A stretch of 64,000 nt of DNA from Calothrix sp. NIES-2100 (GTDB lineage Bacteria > Cyanobacteriota > Cyanobacteriia > Cyanobacteriales > Nostocaceae), in contig NZ_AP018178.1 in NCBI RefSeq assembly GCF_002368195.1, positions 4,808,721 through 4,872,720 on the forward strand. Direction: 5' to 3'. Made by a program: the position numbers and the translations under genes. Below, piece by piece: positions 8,244 through 17,332 of the stretch. The stretch's first letter is position 1; each line of letters starts with the position of its first letter. The notes below the pieces were generated by a model. The model saw nothing but the letters and a program-made list of their open reading frames with translations. It ran no database searches and was not told the origin of the DNA.

Positions 8244-9329
8244 TTATTCTTCAATAGCTGCTGGAATTTCTTCTTCAATAGCTGCTGGAATTTCTTCTTC
8301 AATAGCTGCTGAAATGTCTTCAATTGCAGATGGAATATCTTCTTCAATTGCAGATGGAATATCTTCTTCAATTGCAGATGGGATATCTTCTTCAGCTACA
8401 GCTTCAACAGCAACAGCAGTAGCACCTTGTTGTTTGGCTAGCATTTGTTCCCGATACTTAGCTGCCATTTCTTCTGCCTTATCGTAAACCAAATCACGGT
8501 TTTTAATCATGTCACCTGGTTCGGGTTCCAGCTGTTTGGTTGACAAGGAGATCCGACCTCTTTCTGCATCTAGGTCAATGATCATAACTTTCACTTCATC
8601 ATTGACATTAAATACACTGTGAGGTGTATCAATATGCTCATGAGAAATCTCGGAGATGTGTAACAGACCGCTAACACCACCGATATCAATGAATGCACCG
8701 TAGGGCTTAATCCCGCGCACTGTACCAATTACAACTTCACCAACTTCGAGGCGGTTCATCTTCCGCTCAACTAGCGCCCGACGGTGAGATAGAACTAAGC
8801 GATTACGTTCTTCGTCTACTTCTAGGAATTTTAATGGTAGTTCTTCACCTACCAATTCTTCTTTGGGTTTACGAGTGCTGATGTGGGAACCGGGAATAAA
8901 GCCACGCAATCCCTCAATCCGCACTAATGCGCCACCACGGTTAGTAGCAAAGACACCAGAACGAACTGTAGCATCTTCAGCTTGCAGCTGACGCACACGC
9001 TCCCAAGCGCGCATATATTCAATCCGACGAATTGAGAGAGTCAGCTGACCATCTTCGTTTTCGTCAGTGAGAATGAAAAATTCGCGCGTTTCGTTAGACT
9101 GTAATACTTCTTCCGGGGCATCGACCCGGTTAATTGACATTTCTTGTATAGGTATATATGCTGCGGTCTTAGCACCTATGTCAATCAGAGCGCCGCGCGG
9201 CTCTATACTGAAAACGGTTCCTGGTACTACATCGCCAGGGCTAAAGTGATAATCGTACTTATCAAGTAGAGCTGCGAAATCTTCGTGCGTAAATCCAATT
9301 TCTGTAGCGGTTAAATTCTGATTGACCAT
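8244..9329 (-). CDS. rps1: 30S ribosomal protein S1 (short cyanobacterial form)
   Basis: S1 binds mRNA and helps initiate translation. The 361-residue protein carries three S1 (OB-fold) domains: about 30-100 (FSPGDVVPGTVFSIEPRGAL), 120-185 and 200-270 (VGEVVIGTVRGIKPYGAFID, then VSGLLHISEISHEHID). This is the three-domain form of cyanobacteria and chloroplasts, shorter than the six-domain enterobacterial S1. The last 50 residues are an acidic tandem repeat of units such as EEDIPSAI and EEEIPAAI, encoded by 24-bp DNA repeats (8247-8395), so length could vary between strains. It starts at ATG 9327-9329. Confidence 0.95.
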   Translation of the reverse strand: MVNQNLTATEIGFTHEDFAALLDKYDYHFSPGDVVPGTVFSIEPRGALIDIGAKTAAYIPIQEMSINRVDAPEEVLQSNETREFFILTDENEDGQLTLSIRRIEYMRAWERVRQLQAEDATVRSGVFATNRGGALVRIEGLRGFIPGSHISTRKPKEELVGEELPLKFLEVDEERNRLVLSHRRALVERKMNRLEVGEVVIGTVRGIKPYGAFIDIGGVSGLLHISEISHEHIDTPHSVFNVNDEVKVMIIDLDAERGRISLSTKQLEPEPGDMIKNRDLVYDKAEEMAAKYREQMLAKQQGATAVAVEAVAEEDIPSAIEEDIPSAIEEDIPSAIEDISAAIEEEIPAAIEEEIPAAIEE

Positions 9330-9789
9330 GCTAATTTGTTCCTGGTTCTAGTCTCCGTAATTTTTTGTCGCAAGTGGAATTATTAGACAAGCGCTATCAT
9401 GCTAGTCTAAACCTATTTCATCCTAGCGTAGAAAAGCTAGTAACAACACATATTAACTTCCAGATAGAAGATTATATCATAATCTCTTATGACAAGTCAT
9501 TTATTCAGAAGTTGGTGTTTATCACCAAGGGTGTCAACCCTAAGTATTCATAATTCGTTATCAAATTACTCATAATTAAAGTATTTGACCCAGCCTCTAG
9601 CTTACACCAAAGTCTTCCCTGATTCTTGAACATCATCAGGATTTATCACTATCAAAGTGATGCTAGATGGTGTAATTTTTGCCAAGCAAACTGATTCGTT
9701 CAGAGTGTAAACCTAAATATCCGCTGATAAGACAAAGTTATCAGCGGATATTTAGGTTTATATGACCTTAAAAGTCTGGTAATAGCGAT
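9330..9789. other. Intergenic region upstream of rps1
   Basis: 460 bp between rps1 and psbT, both leftward. It holds the presumed rps1 promoter and 5' leader near 9330-9600 and a strong hairpin at 9708-9760. A 62-codon open frame on the plus strand (9365-9553) has no recognisable homology and overlaps the rps1 leader; I do not call it a gene. Confidence 0.5.
9708..9760 (-). terminator. Long perfect hairpin after psbT
   Basis: Two perfectly complementary 23-bp arms (9708-9730 and 9738-9760, inner sequence CCGCTGATAA/TTATCAGCGG) enclose a 7-nt loop, 30 bp after the psbT stop. There is no T-run on the minus strand. It may therefore act as an RNA 3'-end stabiliser or processing site for psbB-psbT mRNA rather than a classical terminator. 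Confidence 0.55.
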
Positions 9790-9894
9790 CTAATCATCTT
9801 TTTTCGCAATCCGGGGGGGTTCGCGAAATGCGATCGCAAAGAAGAGAACTCCTATACACAGAGTGAAAATTAAGATGTACGCAACGCTTTCCAT
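9790..9894 (-). CDS. psbT: Photosystem II protein PsbT
   Basis: A 34-residue single-span subunit of the photosystem II core, located at the dimer interface near D1 and CP47. The translated frame starts MESVAYILIFTLCIGVLFFA, continues with the single transmembrane helix, then REPPRI and ends KKDD. This is an almost canonical cyanobacterial PsbT. The start ATG (9892-9894) and stop (9790-9792) are unambiguous. It follows psbB on the same strand after 147 bp, the usual psbB-psbT order, so co-transcription is likely. psbN and psbH are not next to it. Confidence 0.97.
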   Translation of the reverse strand: MESVAYILIFTLCIGVLFFAIAFREPPRIAKKDD

Positions 9895-10041
9895 ATTACA
9901 AGTTCCTGCCTATCCAGCCAGTAATAATATTGTACCAAGCGAGGGGATTTGGTACTGGGGACTGGGAACTAAGTATTAGGTATTTAGAAAAAACTTTTCT
10001 AGCCTTGGTTCCCTTAGCCCCTAGTCCCTAGTCCCTAAAAA

Positions 10042-11571
10042 TTAGAGCGCTTCCTTACGGCGGGTTGTCTTGTCACCCACTTTCTGGAATAGACCCCATT
10101 CAACTTGCTCTTCTAGATCTGCTTCCACACCGGCAAATACATCGCGGTAGATAGTGCGCGAACCATGCCATAAGTGACCAAAGAAGAATAAGAGAGCAAA
10201 TACAGCGTGCCCAAAGGTAAACCAACCTCTAGGACTGGTGCGGAATACACCATCAGAGTTCAAGGTTTCCCGGTCAAATTCAAATATTTCACCGCCTTGA
10301 GCCTTACGGGCGTATTTCTTAACTTCGGCTGGATCTGTAAAGGTCTGACCATTCAAATCGCCACCGTAGAAGCTAACAGTCACACCAGATTGTTCAAAGC
10401 TATATTTGGATTCTGCCCGACGGAAAGGAATGTCAGCGCGGACAATACCATCTTTGTCGGTCAAGATAACTGGGAAGGTTTCAAAGAAGTTGGGCAGACG
10501 ACGCACGGTCAATTCTCTGCCTTCAGAATCTTTGAATACTGCGTGACCTTGCCAAGATTGGGCAATACCATCACCCTTGACCATTGGGCCTGTACGGAAT
10601 AAACCGCCTTTAGCAGGGCTATTACCTACGTAATCGTAGAAGGCAAGTTTTTCCGGAATTTGTGACCAAGCTTCCGTTAGGCTTGCACCATTGGCAACGC
10701 TGCTTTGGACGCGGCGATTAATTTCTTGACGGAAATAGCCTTGATCCCATTGGTAACGGGTAGGGCCAAACAGTTCAATTGGTGTGGCTGCGTTACCGTA
10801 CCACATAGTACCAGCGACCACGAAGGCAGCAAAGAATACCGCAGCAATACTGCTAGAAAGTACAGTTTCAATGTTACCCATCCGTAAAGCTTTGTAAAGC
10901 CGTTCGGGTGGTCTGACTGTGAGGTGGAATAAGCCTGCAATAATACCGACAATCCCAGCGGCTATATGGTGAGCAACAATACCACCAGGATTAAATGGGT
11001 TAAAGCCATCTGGCCCCCATTCGGGTGCTACTGGTTGGACGCTACCTGTAACTCCAAAGGCATCGGAAACCCACAACCCTGGCCCAAATAGTCCAGTGAG
11101 GTGAAAAGCACCGAAGCCAAAACAGAGTAGACCAGATAAAAATAGGTGAATGCCAAACATTTTTGGCAAGTCTAGAGCAGGTTCACCAGTACGAGGATCT
11201 CTAAAGAGTTCCAAATCCCAGTAAACCCAGTGCCAAACAGCGGCTAAAAACAATAAACCAGAAAGAACGATGTGAGCAGCAGCAACGCCTTCAAATGACC
11301 AGAAACCAGGATCGGTTGCTGGAGAACCAGTAACGCTCCAACCACCCCAAGATTGAGTCACGCCCAAACGGGACATGAAGGGCAACACGAACATCCCTTG
11401 ACGCCACATGGGATTGAGAACGGGATCGCTGGGGTCATAAATAGCTAGTTCGTACAATGCCATCGAACCAGCCCAGCCTGCCACTAGAGCTGTGTGCATC
11501 AAGTGTACAGAAATCAGTCGTCCTGGATCGTTCAGAACGACTGTGTGTACTCGGTACCAGGGTAGTCCCAT
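10042..11571 (-). CDS. psbB: Photosystem II CP47 chlorophyll apoprotein
   Basis: CP47 is the inner antenna of photosystem II. It binds chlorophyll a in six transmembrane helices and passes excitation to the D1/D2 reaction centre in the thylakoid. The 509-residue length is normal. The N-terminus MGLPWYRVHTVVLNDPGR is nearly invariant. Paired histidines in the helices (VHLMHTALVAGWAGSMALYE, AAHIVLSGLLFLAAVWHW, GIVAHHIAAGIVGI) are chlorophyll ligands, and the large lumenal loop lies between helices V and VI. psbT follows downstream. No frameshift or repeat insertion was seen. Confidence 0.98.
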   Translation of the reverse strand: MGLPWYRVHTVVLNDPGRLISVHLMHTALVAGWAGSMALYELAIYDPSDPVLNPMWRQGMFVLPFMSRLGVTQSWGGWSVTGSPATDPGFWSFEGVAAAHIVLSGLLFLAAVWHWVYWDLELFRDPRTGEPALDLPKMFGIHLFLSGLLCFGFGAFHLTGLFGPGLWVSDAFGVTGSVQPVAPEWGPDGFNPFNPGGIVAHHIAAGIVGIIAGLFHLTVRPPERLYKALRMGNIETVLSSSIAAVFFAAFVVAGTMWYGNAATPIELFGPTRYQWDQGYFRQEINRRVQSSVANGASLTEAWSQIPEKLAFYDYVGNSPAKGGLFRTGPMVKGDGIAQSWQGHAVFKDSEGRELTVRRLPNFFETFPVILTDKDGIVRADIPFRRAESKYSFEQSGVTVSFYGGDLNGQTFTDPAEVKKYARKAQGGEIFEFDRETLNSDGVFRTSPRGWFTFGHAVFALLFFFGHLWHGSRTIYRDVFAGVEADLEEQVEWGLFQKVGDKTTRRKEAL

Positions 11572-12215
11572 CGACTACGCTCCTCCTCGATGAGTTAGTT
11601 TACAAAGCAATTTTCTTACGGAAGTTATGCGCGGCAAAATTTACCACTCTTACTTCTCTGTTGTTTTTCTTATTGCCAGGGTATTTCTGACCACAGCCTA
11701 GTCTTCTCAGACAAACAGTGTGGCTGCTTTGGCAGTGCTAACACGCTGAGCGCTCTTTACCCGATTGAGTAGCGATCGCTTTGGTTTTGAACTACCGGAA
11801 AATTTTCTGACGAAAAACTCTCCCTTATTCTTGTGGAATTAGCTAAATGTCTCTAAAGACATTTGGGTAGTTCAGCGTGCTAGGCAAGTGCCAAGCAAAA
11901 ATGAGAATATTTTAAAAAGTGTAACTATTGATGGAACGCTTTGCAAGCGTGTAAATAGATGCGATCGCGTAGCATCTGTGATATTTTTCGCTACCAATCC
12001 CTGTCATACATACAGTTTGCGTATTCTTAGGGAAGATCAGGGGCAGGGGAGCAGGGGGGATGAGGGAGTGTGGGAAGTGTGGGGAGTGTGGGGAGTGTGG
12101 GGAGTTTTCTTACCCATCCACCCCCAATCCCCAGAGGGGACCCCGAGTCCCCCATCTGTTCCCAATGCCCATGTCTCGCCACAAGCCCTATGCCCCATGC
12201 CCCATGCCCCATGCT
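11572..12215. other. psbB upstream region and tandem repeat block
   Basis: 11572-11880 is the probable psbB promoter and leader; it contains a small hairpin, AAATGTCT with AGACATTT (11843-11862). From 12040 to 12110 there are tandem 9-bp units of the type GTGTGGGGA. From about 12185 to 12212 there are 7-bp units, CCCCATG repeated. Open frames across these repeats on both strands are repeat artefacts. No gene is recognised. Confidence 0.6.
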
Positions 12216-12542
12216 CTACTGCGCCAGCAATTGAATGTTTTGCAGGTGACACTTGGCCTCGGCCGTACCCAAGCGTTCGATTACCTGTTCCGCTGTCATC
12301 AAACGCTTCAGCACTACTTGTCCGATGCTGTTATTTGTCAGTGCTGCTGTTGTTGGCTTCACTTCTACGGTTAAAACCGCCTCTTCAACTCGATAAAGCC
12401 ACAAAAATTCGTTATTTTCCACCAAACAAATATTCAGTTTCTGAATATCTGGTTGGCGTCGCCATGCGGTGATCTGCCAGAGTCCATCAGATGCCCAGAC
12501 TCTGGACACTGTCCATCCTTCAGATAGGAAAAAATACTTCAC
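12216..12542 (-). CDS. Conserved hypothetical protein (108 aa)
   Basis: A small soluble protein I cannot name. It has a normal, non-repetitive composition. An N-terminal beta-rich half (VWASDGLWQITAWRRQ, then NEFLWLYRVEEAVLTVE) is followed by a helical end (LKRLMTAEQVIERLGTAEAK). That pattern and the clean frame from ATG 12540-12542 argue that it is real, unlike the overlapping frames in the repeat block that begins at its 3' end. No partner genes are nearby. It might be a small cyanobacterial regulator, but nothing in the sequence proves that. Confidence 0.6.
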   Translation of the reverse strand: MKYFFLSEGWTVSRVWASDGLWQITAWRRQPDIQKLNICLVENNEFLWLYRVEEAVLTVEVKPTTAALTNNSIGQVVLKRLMTAEQVIERLGTAEAKCHLQNIQLLAQ

Positions 12543-12985
12543 GTTATTAGTCTCACTATATAGACTATCAATTCTGCTGTTTTACGATATCGCGATCGCC
12601 TCCTGCGCTGATGTATATGCCTTGATATATTGTTAGCTGAGGAGGCGAATGGGAAATTTTTTATTTAAACAATTTGGGCTATGCTCAAAGCTAAGCTAGC
12701 CCAAATATCCCTGATGATTATAAAATTTATGACATAATAACCTCCTGTGGGAATTTTTTAAAATATATAAAGTTTTTTACTTTCTAAAAATTTCATCTCA
12801 TAGTATGTATTATTACAAATTTTTTGTAATAAATATTGATATTTTCGGCGACAACAACTGATAGTTGACTAATACACTATCTAAAATCCTGATTCTTTCA
12901 TCAGCATAATTGCAACATAAAATCCTAGCCTTAATCATTAATTAAGCAAGAGTAGAAAGAACAAATAATATTCGACTATTAACAT
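12543..12985. other. AT-rich intergenic region
   Basis: 443 bp between two leftward genes. Only very AT-rich DNA and a short hairpin (TTATTACAAA with TTTGTAATAA, about 12810-12832) are visible. No coding potential was recognised on either strand. Confidence 0.5.
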
Positions 12986-13525
12986 TTAGATAGGCACACC
13001 AGTGACATTGCTGCGAAACTGTACCATCGCTTCACTAGCACCAAAATGTACAGCAATTTCAGGTAAGAGCATTTTTCTCTGTGTCGCCCACAGTAAACCA
13101 CGTTTGGGAATTTGCAGGCATCCCCCCAGAAAAGTTGCTTCATCTTCGTTATTTTGTTGACGTTTTGGTTGTCCGGTTACGGTATCAAAGCCAACAGGTT
13201 GGTGCTTAAGCAATAGATGGGCTATCTCATGCATCAAATTAGATTCCCTCCTTGTAAGTGCATGACGTGGGTTGCATACAATCCACAGTGGGCTATAGCT
13301 TATAATCGCCGCTGACCATTCATCGCTAGCTAGTAATAATGTAATTTGCTCTGCTTCTAAATTGGGAACCTGATCCGGTGTAAAAAGTTTTGCGCCTAAC
13401 TTGGCTGCTAGAGTGTCTGCTGGTAATGCTTCAAATGCTCGCACTCCCAGCAAGCTTCTTTGTTCAGTTGCGATCACCTCACAGCGTTGTCGAAACTCAG
13501 GCGATAATTTTTCAATCAATGACAT
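12986..13525 (-). CDS. ImmA/IrrE family metallo-endopeptidase
   Basis: 179 residues with the zinc-peptidase motif LMHEIAHLLLKH (about 96-107, HExxH) and an upstream AAIISYSPLWIVCNPRHA strand, as in the ImmA/IrrE (DUF955, COG2856) family. Such enzymes usually cleave a partner repressor, as ImmA cleaves ImmR, in stress response, phage induction or toxin-antitoxin settings. The usual partner, a helix-turn-helix repressor just upstream, is not intact here. Only a 44-codon open piece ending LVKAAYHDLSQKDGE (13543-13677) precedes it, which may be the end of a lost partner. Catalytic residues appear intact. Confidence 0.85.
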   Translation of the reverse strand: MSLIEKLSPEFRQRCEVIATEQRSLLGVRAFEALPADTLAAKLGAKLFTPDQVPNLEAEQITLLLASDEWSAAIISYSPLWIVCNPRHALTRRESNLMHEIAHLLLKHQPVGFDTVTGQPKRQQNNEDEATFLGGCLQIPKRGLLWATQRKMLLPEIAVHFGASEAMVQFRSNVTGVPI

Positions 13526-13890
13526 AGTTATAATTCTTGCTTCTATTCGCCATCTTTTTGAGAAAGGTCGTGATAGGCTGCTTTGACTAAAGACGCTAAA
13601 GCATTAGCGATCGCTGGAGCGAGATTTTTGTCAGCACGTAATGAAGATGGTTTGAGTGAAGAAGCAAATCGGTACTTTTATGAGGAAGTGCTAGAGAGAA
13701 ATAAGTATATTGGCTTTCTATATGTAAAAACCGCAACGCCACTTGCTCACTACTAACAACTGACACCAAAGCGTAATCAAAAATGCGACTTCCAGAAGAT
13801 ATGCATCTCCAGCTAACGAATGATTCTAGTTCCTGTAGAACTTCATAAACTGTAACTATTGCTTACAGAAATTCAAGTGGGGACTTAATT
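13526..13890. other. Gap with possible truncated partner gene
   Basis: 365 bp upstream of the ImmA/IrrE-type gene. On the minus strand, 13543-13677 is open and reads SSLRADKNLAPAIANAL, then LVKAAYHDLSQKDGE, stopping 18 bp before the peptidase gene starts. It has a protein-like composition but no start codon; an in-frame stop lies at 13678-13680. It could be the 3' end of a decayed antitoxin or repressor gene. The rest (13690-13890) is the upstream region of the next rightward gene. Confidence 0.3.
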
Positions 13891-14184
13891 ATGAAACGCT
13901 TTAATGTATCCAAAATTGTCGGGAGTACTGTTCTAGCGCTGAGTTTAGCTATTGTGCCTACAGTATTACCGGCTTCTGCCCAAACGAATACTAGTCCTGA
14001 TGGCACGACTACAGATACTACCACTACAGACCGCCCTCTTACCGACGGCAATTATGCAGATGGTGATTGGGGTTTGCTCGGTTTACTCGGTTTGTTTGGT
14101 CTATTTGGCCGCAAAAGCCGCAGACATGATGACACCGCTTATAGCAACCGTGATGTAGTAGGTTCTTCACGTTCTAACTTTTAA
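13891..14184 (+). CDS. WGxxGxxG family secreted protein
   Basis: 97 residues. A Sec signal peptide (1-30, ending VLPASAQ) is followed by a Thr/Asp-rich spacer (TTTDTTTTD). Then comes the defining motif WGLLGLLGLFGLFGRKSRR (about 60-78): a glycine-spaced hydrophobic segment capped by basic residues, which resembles a C-terminal sorting or anchoring signal. A hydrophilic tail follows. Proteins of this group are common in cyanobacteria and have no assigned function. The gene is monocistronic with its own terminator at 14237-14264. The start is well defined by the signal peptide. Confidence 0.8.
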   Translation: MKRFNVSKIVGSTVLALSLAIVPTVLPASAQTNTSPDGTTTDTTTTDRPLTDGNYADGDWGLLGLLGLFGLFGRKSRRHDDTAYSNRDVVGSSRSNF

Positions 14185-14236
14185 TCCTAAGACATTCTGC
14201 AATTTTACGTCAATCCTTCCAATAAGTTTAAGTTGC

Positions 14237-14264
14237 AGCCTGCAAAAGCAGGCTTTGTTTTTTT
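14237..14264 (+). terminator. Rho-independent terminator
   Basis: AGCCTGC, loop AAAA, GCAGGCT, then TTGTTTTTTT. It lies 53 bp after the stop of the WGxxGxxG gene and is correctly oriented for it. Confidence 0.9.
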
Positions 14265-14384
14265 GTAAATATTGCTGCTTAAAGAATCGCTAGAGTTGGT
14301 AGTGGTCTGTCTGTTTAATTTTGATGATTTTCTGTGACTATAAGTAAGTTGGCGCTAATAATTCAAACTATGTTAGGAAAGCTC

Positions 14385-14417
14385 AGATACCCGACTTCTT
14401 GAAGAAGTCGGGTATCT
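14385..14417. repeat. Dispersed 16-bp-arm hairpin (GATACCCGACTTCTT family), copy 1
   Basis: AGATACCCGACTTCTT and its exact complement are separated by a single base. Related hairpins occur at 21702-21734, 42291-42323 and 45709-45741, always between genes. It is followed by TTTTTG on the plus strand, so it may also terminate transcription. Confidence 0.8.
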
Positions 14418-14460
14418 TTTTGTTCGTAACTCATACATGAATTGCTATATAAATAAGTTC

Positions 14461-14527
14461 ACGTTAATACGAAACATCAAGATATTGGTCACAAATACCT
14501 TGATGTTTTCTATGGATGGCTTTGTGT
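14461..14527. repeat. Hairpin element with conserved TTGGTCACAAA loop, copy 1
   Basis: Arms AACATCAAGATA (14473-14484) and TACCTTGATGTT (14496-14507) enclose the loop TTGGTCACAAA and are followed by TTCTATGGATGGCTT. The same loop and tail occur three times at 24072-24244, but with different, still pairing arms in the first of those copies. See findings. Confidence 0.6.
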
Positions 14528-14629
14528 TGGTAACGAAAGCTGATTTTGAAAGCCCTCAATAAAACAGGACTTACCCAACTGGCACAGGCGATCGCTACTA
14601 GCGGATAATTGACCGCGTTAGGAATCTTA

Positions 14630-14722
14630 GACCCCCAGCCCCTCGCTGTGGGGGGAGTGAAAAGCTTAATTTTTCTTACTCCTCATTCTCCTATTAGGAG
14701 AGGGAGGCTGGGTGGGTGAGGT
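14630..14722 (+). repeat. Dispersed repeat with G-rich hairpin arms
   Basis: Begins ACCCCCAGCCCCTC and ends GAGGCTGGGTGGGTGAGGT, with the core AATTTTTCTTACTCCTC. The same unit occurs at 45570-45673, and its 3' part occurs in inverse orientation at 27230-27276. This is a mobile small repeat of the kind common in filamentous cyanobacteria. The wider gap 14185-15137 otherwise contains the WGxxGxxG terminator, two other repeats and the porin upstream region, and no gene. Confidence 0.7.
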
Positions 14723-14966
14723 CTTGATAATTCACGTTAACTGAACTTTTCTCTGAGCATTAAATGAACTTTTTTCTGAACCATTCTCTGAGCTAAAACT
14801 GAGATTGGACTCATATTTGCTTTAGTGGTAAATCTTTAATTGTAGTTCAACATAAATATATAAATTTAACACATAGAATGAGTTATAAATACAAAAGCTG
14901 TTAACTTATTTGAGTTTCTAGCGGGTTTATCCTGACGTATTCATTCATTAATTTTATTGAGTTATT

Positions 14967-14998
14967 AATCAATGAAACAATATATTGTTTCATTGATT
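14967..14998. promoter_or_regulatory. 32-bp perfect palindrome upstream of the porin gene
   Basis: AATCAATGAAACAATA is followed immediately by its exact complement with no loop, 140 bp before the porin ATG. A spacer-free AT-rich palindrome of this length suggests an operator for a dimeric regulator or a cruciform-forming site. No known consensus was matched. Confidence 0.4.
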
Positions 14999-15137
14999 CC
15001 TTGGGTATTAATTTTAATTTTTGCTAATTAACTTTTGAAATACACAATCAATTCTTATTGAGAAATACACATCAATAATAAGAATTAAGTGAATTCTCAT
15101 TAAATTTTTTGAAAAAACCTATCGTCAGGAGCAAGAT

Positions 15138-16817
15138 ATGTTTAGCTCTCTTAGAGATTCTCTGGGATTAGTTACTGCTGGATTAATTTCGATTTTGATG
15201 ATAACTCCCAATGCCATAGTTAAGGCTGAAGATTTAAAATCTAGTAATAATTCTCCAGGAGTTTCGATAACAGACAACAGCACTGATTTGCTTGAACAAG
15301 TTAGTCAAGATGTTCAACCAGATTCTGCGTCAATCACTTCAGTTTCTCAGCTTTCTGATGTGCAACCGAATGATTGGGCATTTCAAGCGCTGCAATCTCT
15401 AGTTGAGCGCTATGGCTGTATTGCTGGATACCCTGATGCTAGTTTCAAAGGAAATCGCGCTATGAGTCGCTTTGAGTTTGCAGCTGCATTAAACGCCTGC
15501 TTAGACAAAGTTAACCAACGAATTAGTGCTGATACCACAGACATAGTTACTAGAGAAAATGTGGCAACTTTGCAAAAGCTGCAAGAGGAATTCAAAACAG
15601 AACTCGCTACCTTACGAGGAAGAGTTGGTGCTTTGGAAGCACATATCGAAAAGCTAGAGAAAGAAAAACCGAAATGCTCTAAAACACCGAAACTAGACGG
15701 TCAGCTAATAATTGCAGTTACAGATGGCTTTGGAGATGCTAACCGTAGCGGGAATGGAGATAATAGCAATCTTACAGTTTCCGATCGCCTACGCCTCAAC
15801 ATCAAAACCTGCTTTTTTGACAAGGATGAGCTACTTGTACGCTTTCAAGCAAGCAGTGTGATTAATCCAATTGCACCTGGTAATGAGGCTCGCTTCAGTT
15901 TCGCATCTGGTAGTAATACAACTAATGATATTTTGCTTAGTAAGCTGCAATATCGTTTTCCTATAGGCGAGCAAGTGACTGTTCTAGTTGCTACAGGCTT
16001 TAACACTTACTTCGATGATTGGGATGTTGTTAACCCTCTACAAAGCGATTCAAAAGCTGCCATTTCCCGCTTTGGTCGATACAGTCTAATATTTCGTTTG
16101 GGTGGAGATACGGGTGCAGGTGTGACTTATAAGCCGAATGAAAATATCAAAATACAGATGGCTTATCTGGCAAAAAGTGCCAACAATCCTGCTAGCGGCT
16201 TGTTGAACGGTAACTATGGTGCATTGGGGCAGATTATATACTATCCCGATGGTATGTGTATAAAAGACCAAAATAACAATTGCAAAATTGATGAAGACAA
16301 AGTTACTAAGATTGCCTTCTCCTATGTCAAAGCCTATAACGACAACGGTTTAGGACATAATACTGGCAGTTTAGCATCCAATTTGGGAGGGAGAAAAGTT
16401 GACTCTGATTCGTTTGGAATTGAAACAAATGTAAATATTAGCAATGGTTTTCAACTGGGTGGATGGGTAAGCTATACCAATGCGCGGGCGCTGACTGGAG
16501 AAGTCAGAGGCGATGCTGATATCTGGAGTTGGGCTGTCACTCTAGCCTTCCCTGATTTAGACAAAGACGGTAAAGTGCGTAATTTAGGAGGGATTATCAT
16601 CGGGATGCAGCCTAAATTGACTGGTACTTCAGCACCTCTATCAGGCTTACCTCGTCGCGATCCCGATACTGGATTTCACATTGAAGGGTTTTATCGGTAT
16701 AAAATCAACGATAACATCAGCATTACTCCTGGTTTTATTTGGCTGACAGCACCAAATCATAACGAGCAAAATGGTGACATTTTTTTAGGAGTAGTTAGGA
16801 CTACCTTGGAGTTTTAA
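15138..16817 (+). CDS. Iron-uptake-type porin with S-layer homology domain
   Basis: 559-residue outer-membrane porin of the cyanobacterial SLH-OprB family, some members of which carry iron or other inorganic ions. After a signal peptide (1-30, ending NAIVKAED) comes an SLH domain at about 72-130 (VSQLSDVQPNDWAFQALQSL, then GCIAGYPDASFKGNRAMSRF) that binds peptidoglycan. A coiled coil follows at about 145-180 (LQEEFKTELATLRGRVGALE). The OprB-like beta-barrel occupies about 190-559 and ends with aromatic-rich strands and a terminal Phe (VVRTTLEF), as usual for barrel insertion. A 32-bp palindrome lies upstream. The carried ion is not determined by sequence. Confidence 0.9.
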   Translation: MFSSLRDSLGLVTAGLISILMITPNAIVKAEDLKSSNNSPGVSITDNSTDLLEQVSQDVQPDSASITSVSQLSDVQPNDWAFQALQSLVERYGCIAGYPDASFKGNRAMSRFEFAAALNACLDKVNQRISADTTDIVTRENVATLQKLQEEFKTELATLRGRVGALEAHIEKLEKEKPKCSKTPKLDGQLIIAVTDGFGDANRSGNGDNSNLTVSDRLRLNIKTCFFDKDELLVRFQASSVINPIAPGNEARFSFASGSNTTNDILLSKLQYRFPIGEQVTVLVATGFNTYFDDWDVVNPLQSDSKAAISRFGRYSLIFRLGGDTGAGVTYKPNENIKIQMAYLAKSANNPASGLLNGNYGALGQIIYYPDGMCIKDQNNNCKIDEDKVTKIAFSYVKAYNDNGLGHNTGSLASNLGGRKVDSDSFGIETNVNISNGFQLGGWVSYTNARALTGEVRGDADIWSWAVTLAFPDLDKDGKVRNLGGIIIGMQPKLTGTSAPLSGLPRRDPDTGFHIEGFYRYKINDNISITPGFIWLTAPNHNEQNGDIFLGVVRTTLEF

Positions 16818-17332
16818 AAAATACAGCAGATTGCTTGGTGAGGTACAGATAATTCTAGGGGTACAACAATGTTGTTCCCCTACCTGTCTAACTCTTTTAA
16901 CTGAAATATGCTGTAATTCGAGCAGACAGTACTGTGCATATTAATCGCCTACACTCTTCCCTAATTTTTGGGGAGAGTGCAACTTCATTACAAAAACTTT
17001 ACTTTAATGATATTGCAAAAATCACGTTTTTATTTAAGAATATTTACTGAGATAAGAATTTCATAAAGCAAATGTACTTTTATTAACAAAGTAATTATTG
17101 GTTAGTTAATTTACGGTGTGCGATCGCATATAGGGCTGAAACCGGACAAGTTTACAGTCTAGATGGTCTGAGAGTTATTTGACCTGACGTTTGCTCAAAG
17201 AAGTGTAGAAATTAGAACTGGGCTAATTCTCAGGCTTGTATGTGCTGAAGATAAATATATCTATAAAAATCTAATAATTATTTCTTTTTTTATGATCCAG
17301 TGTGTATCTAAAGTAACTCTCAAGGTTAATAA
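16818..17332. other. Intergenic region between porin and kinase genes
   Basis: A hairpin at 16857-16881 (AGGGGTACAACA with TGTTGTTCCCCT, one mismatch) lies 40 bp after the porin stop and may terminate it. The remainder is AT-rich upstream DNA of the kinase gene, with a HIP1-type GCGATCGC near 17120. No gene was seen. Confidence 0.5.

Noticed and set aside
8074..8487. 137-codon plus-strand frame with SSIADGI repeats
   Set aside because: It is the complement of the acidic S1 tail repeats and has no independent support.
9365..9553. 62-codon open frame upstream of rps1 on the plus strand
   Set aside because: No recognisable domain, no clear ribosome-binding site, and it lies in the rps1 promoter/leader region.
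11888..12472. 194-codon plus-strand frame across the GTGTGGGGA and CCCCATG repeats
   Set aside because: Composition is repeat-derived and it overlaps the more protein-like 108-aa gene on the other strand.
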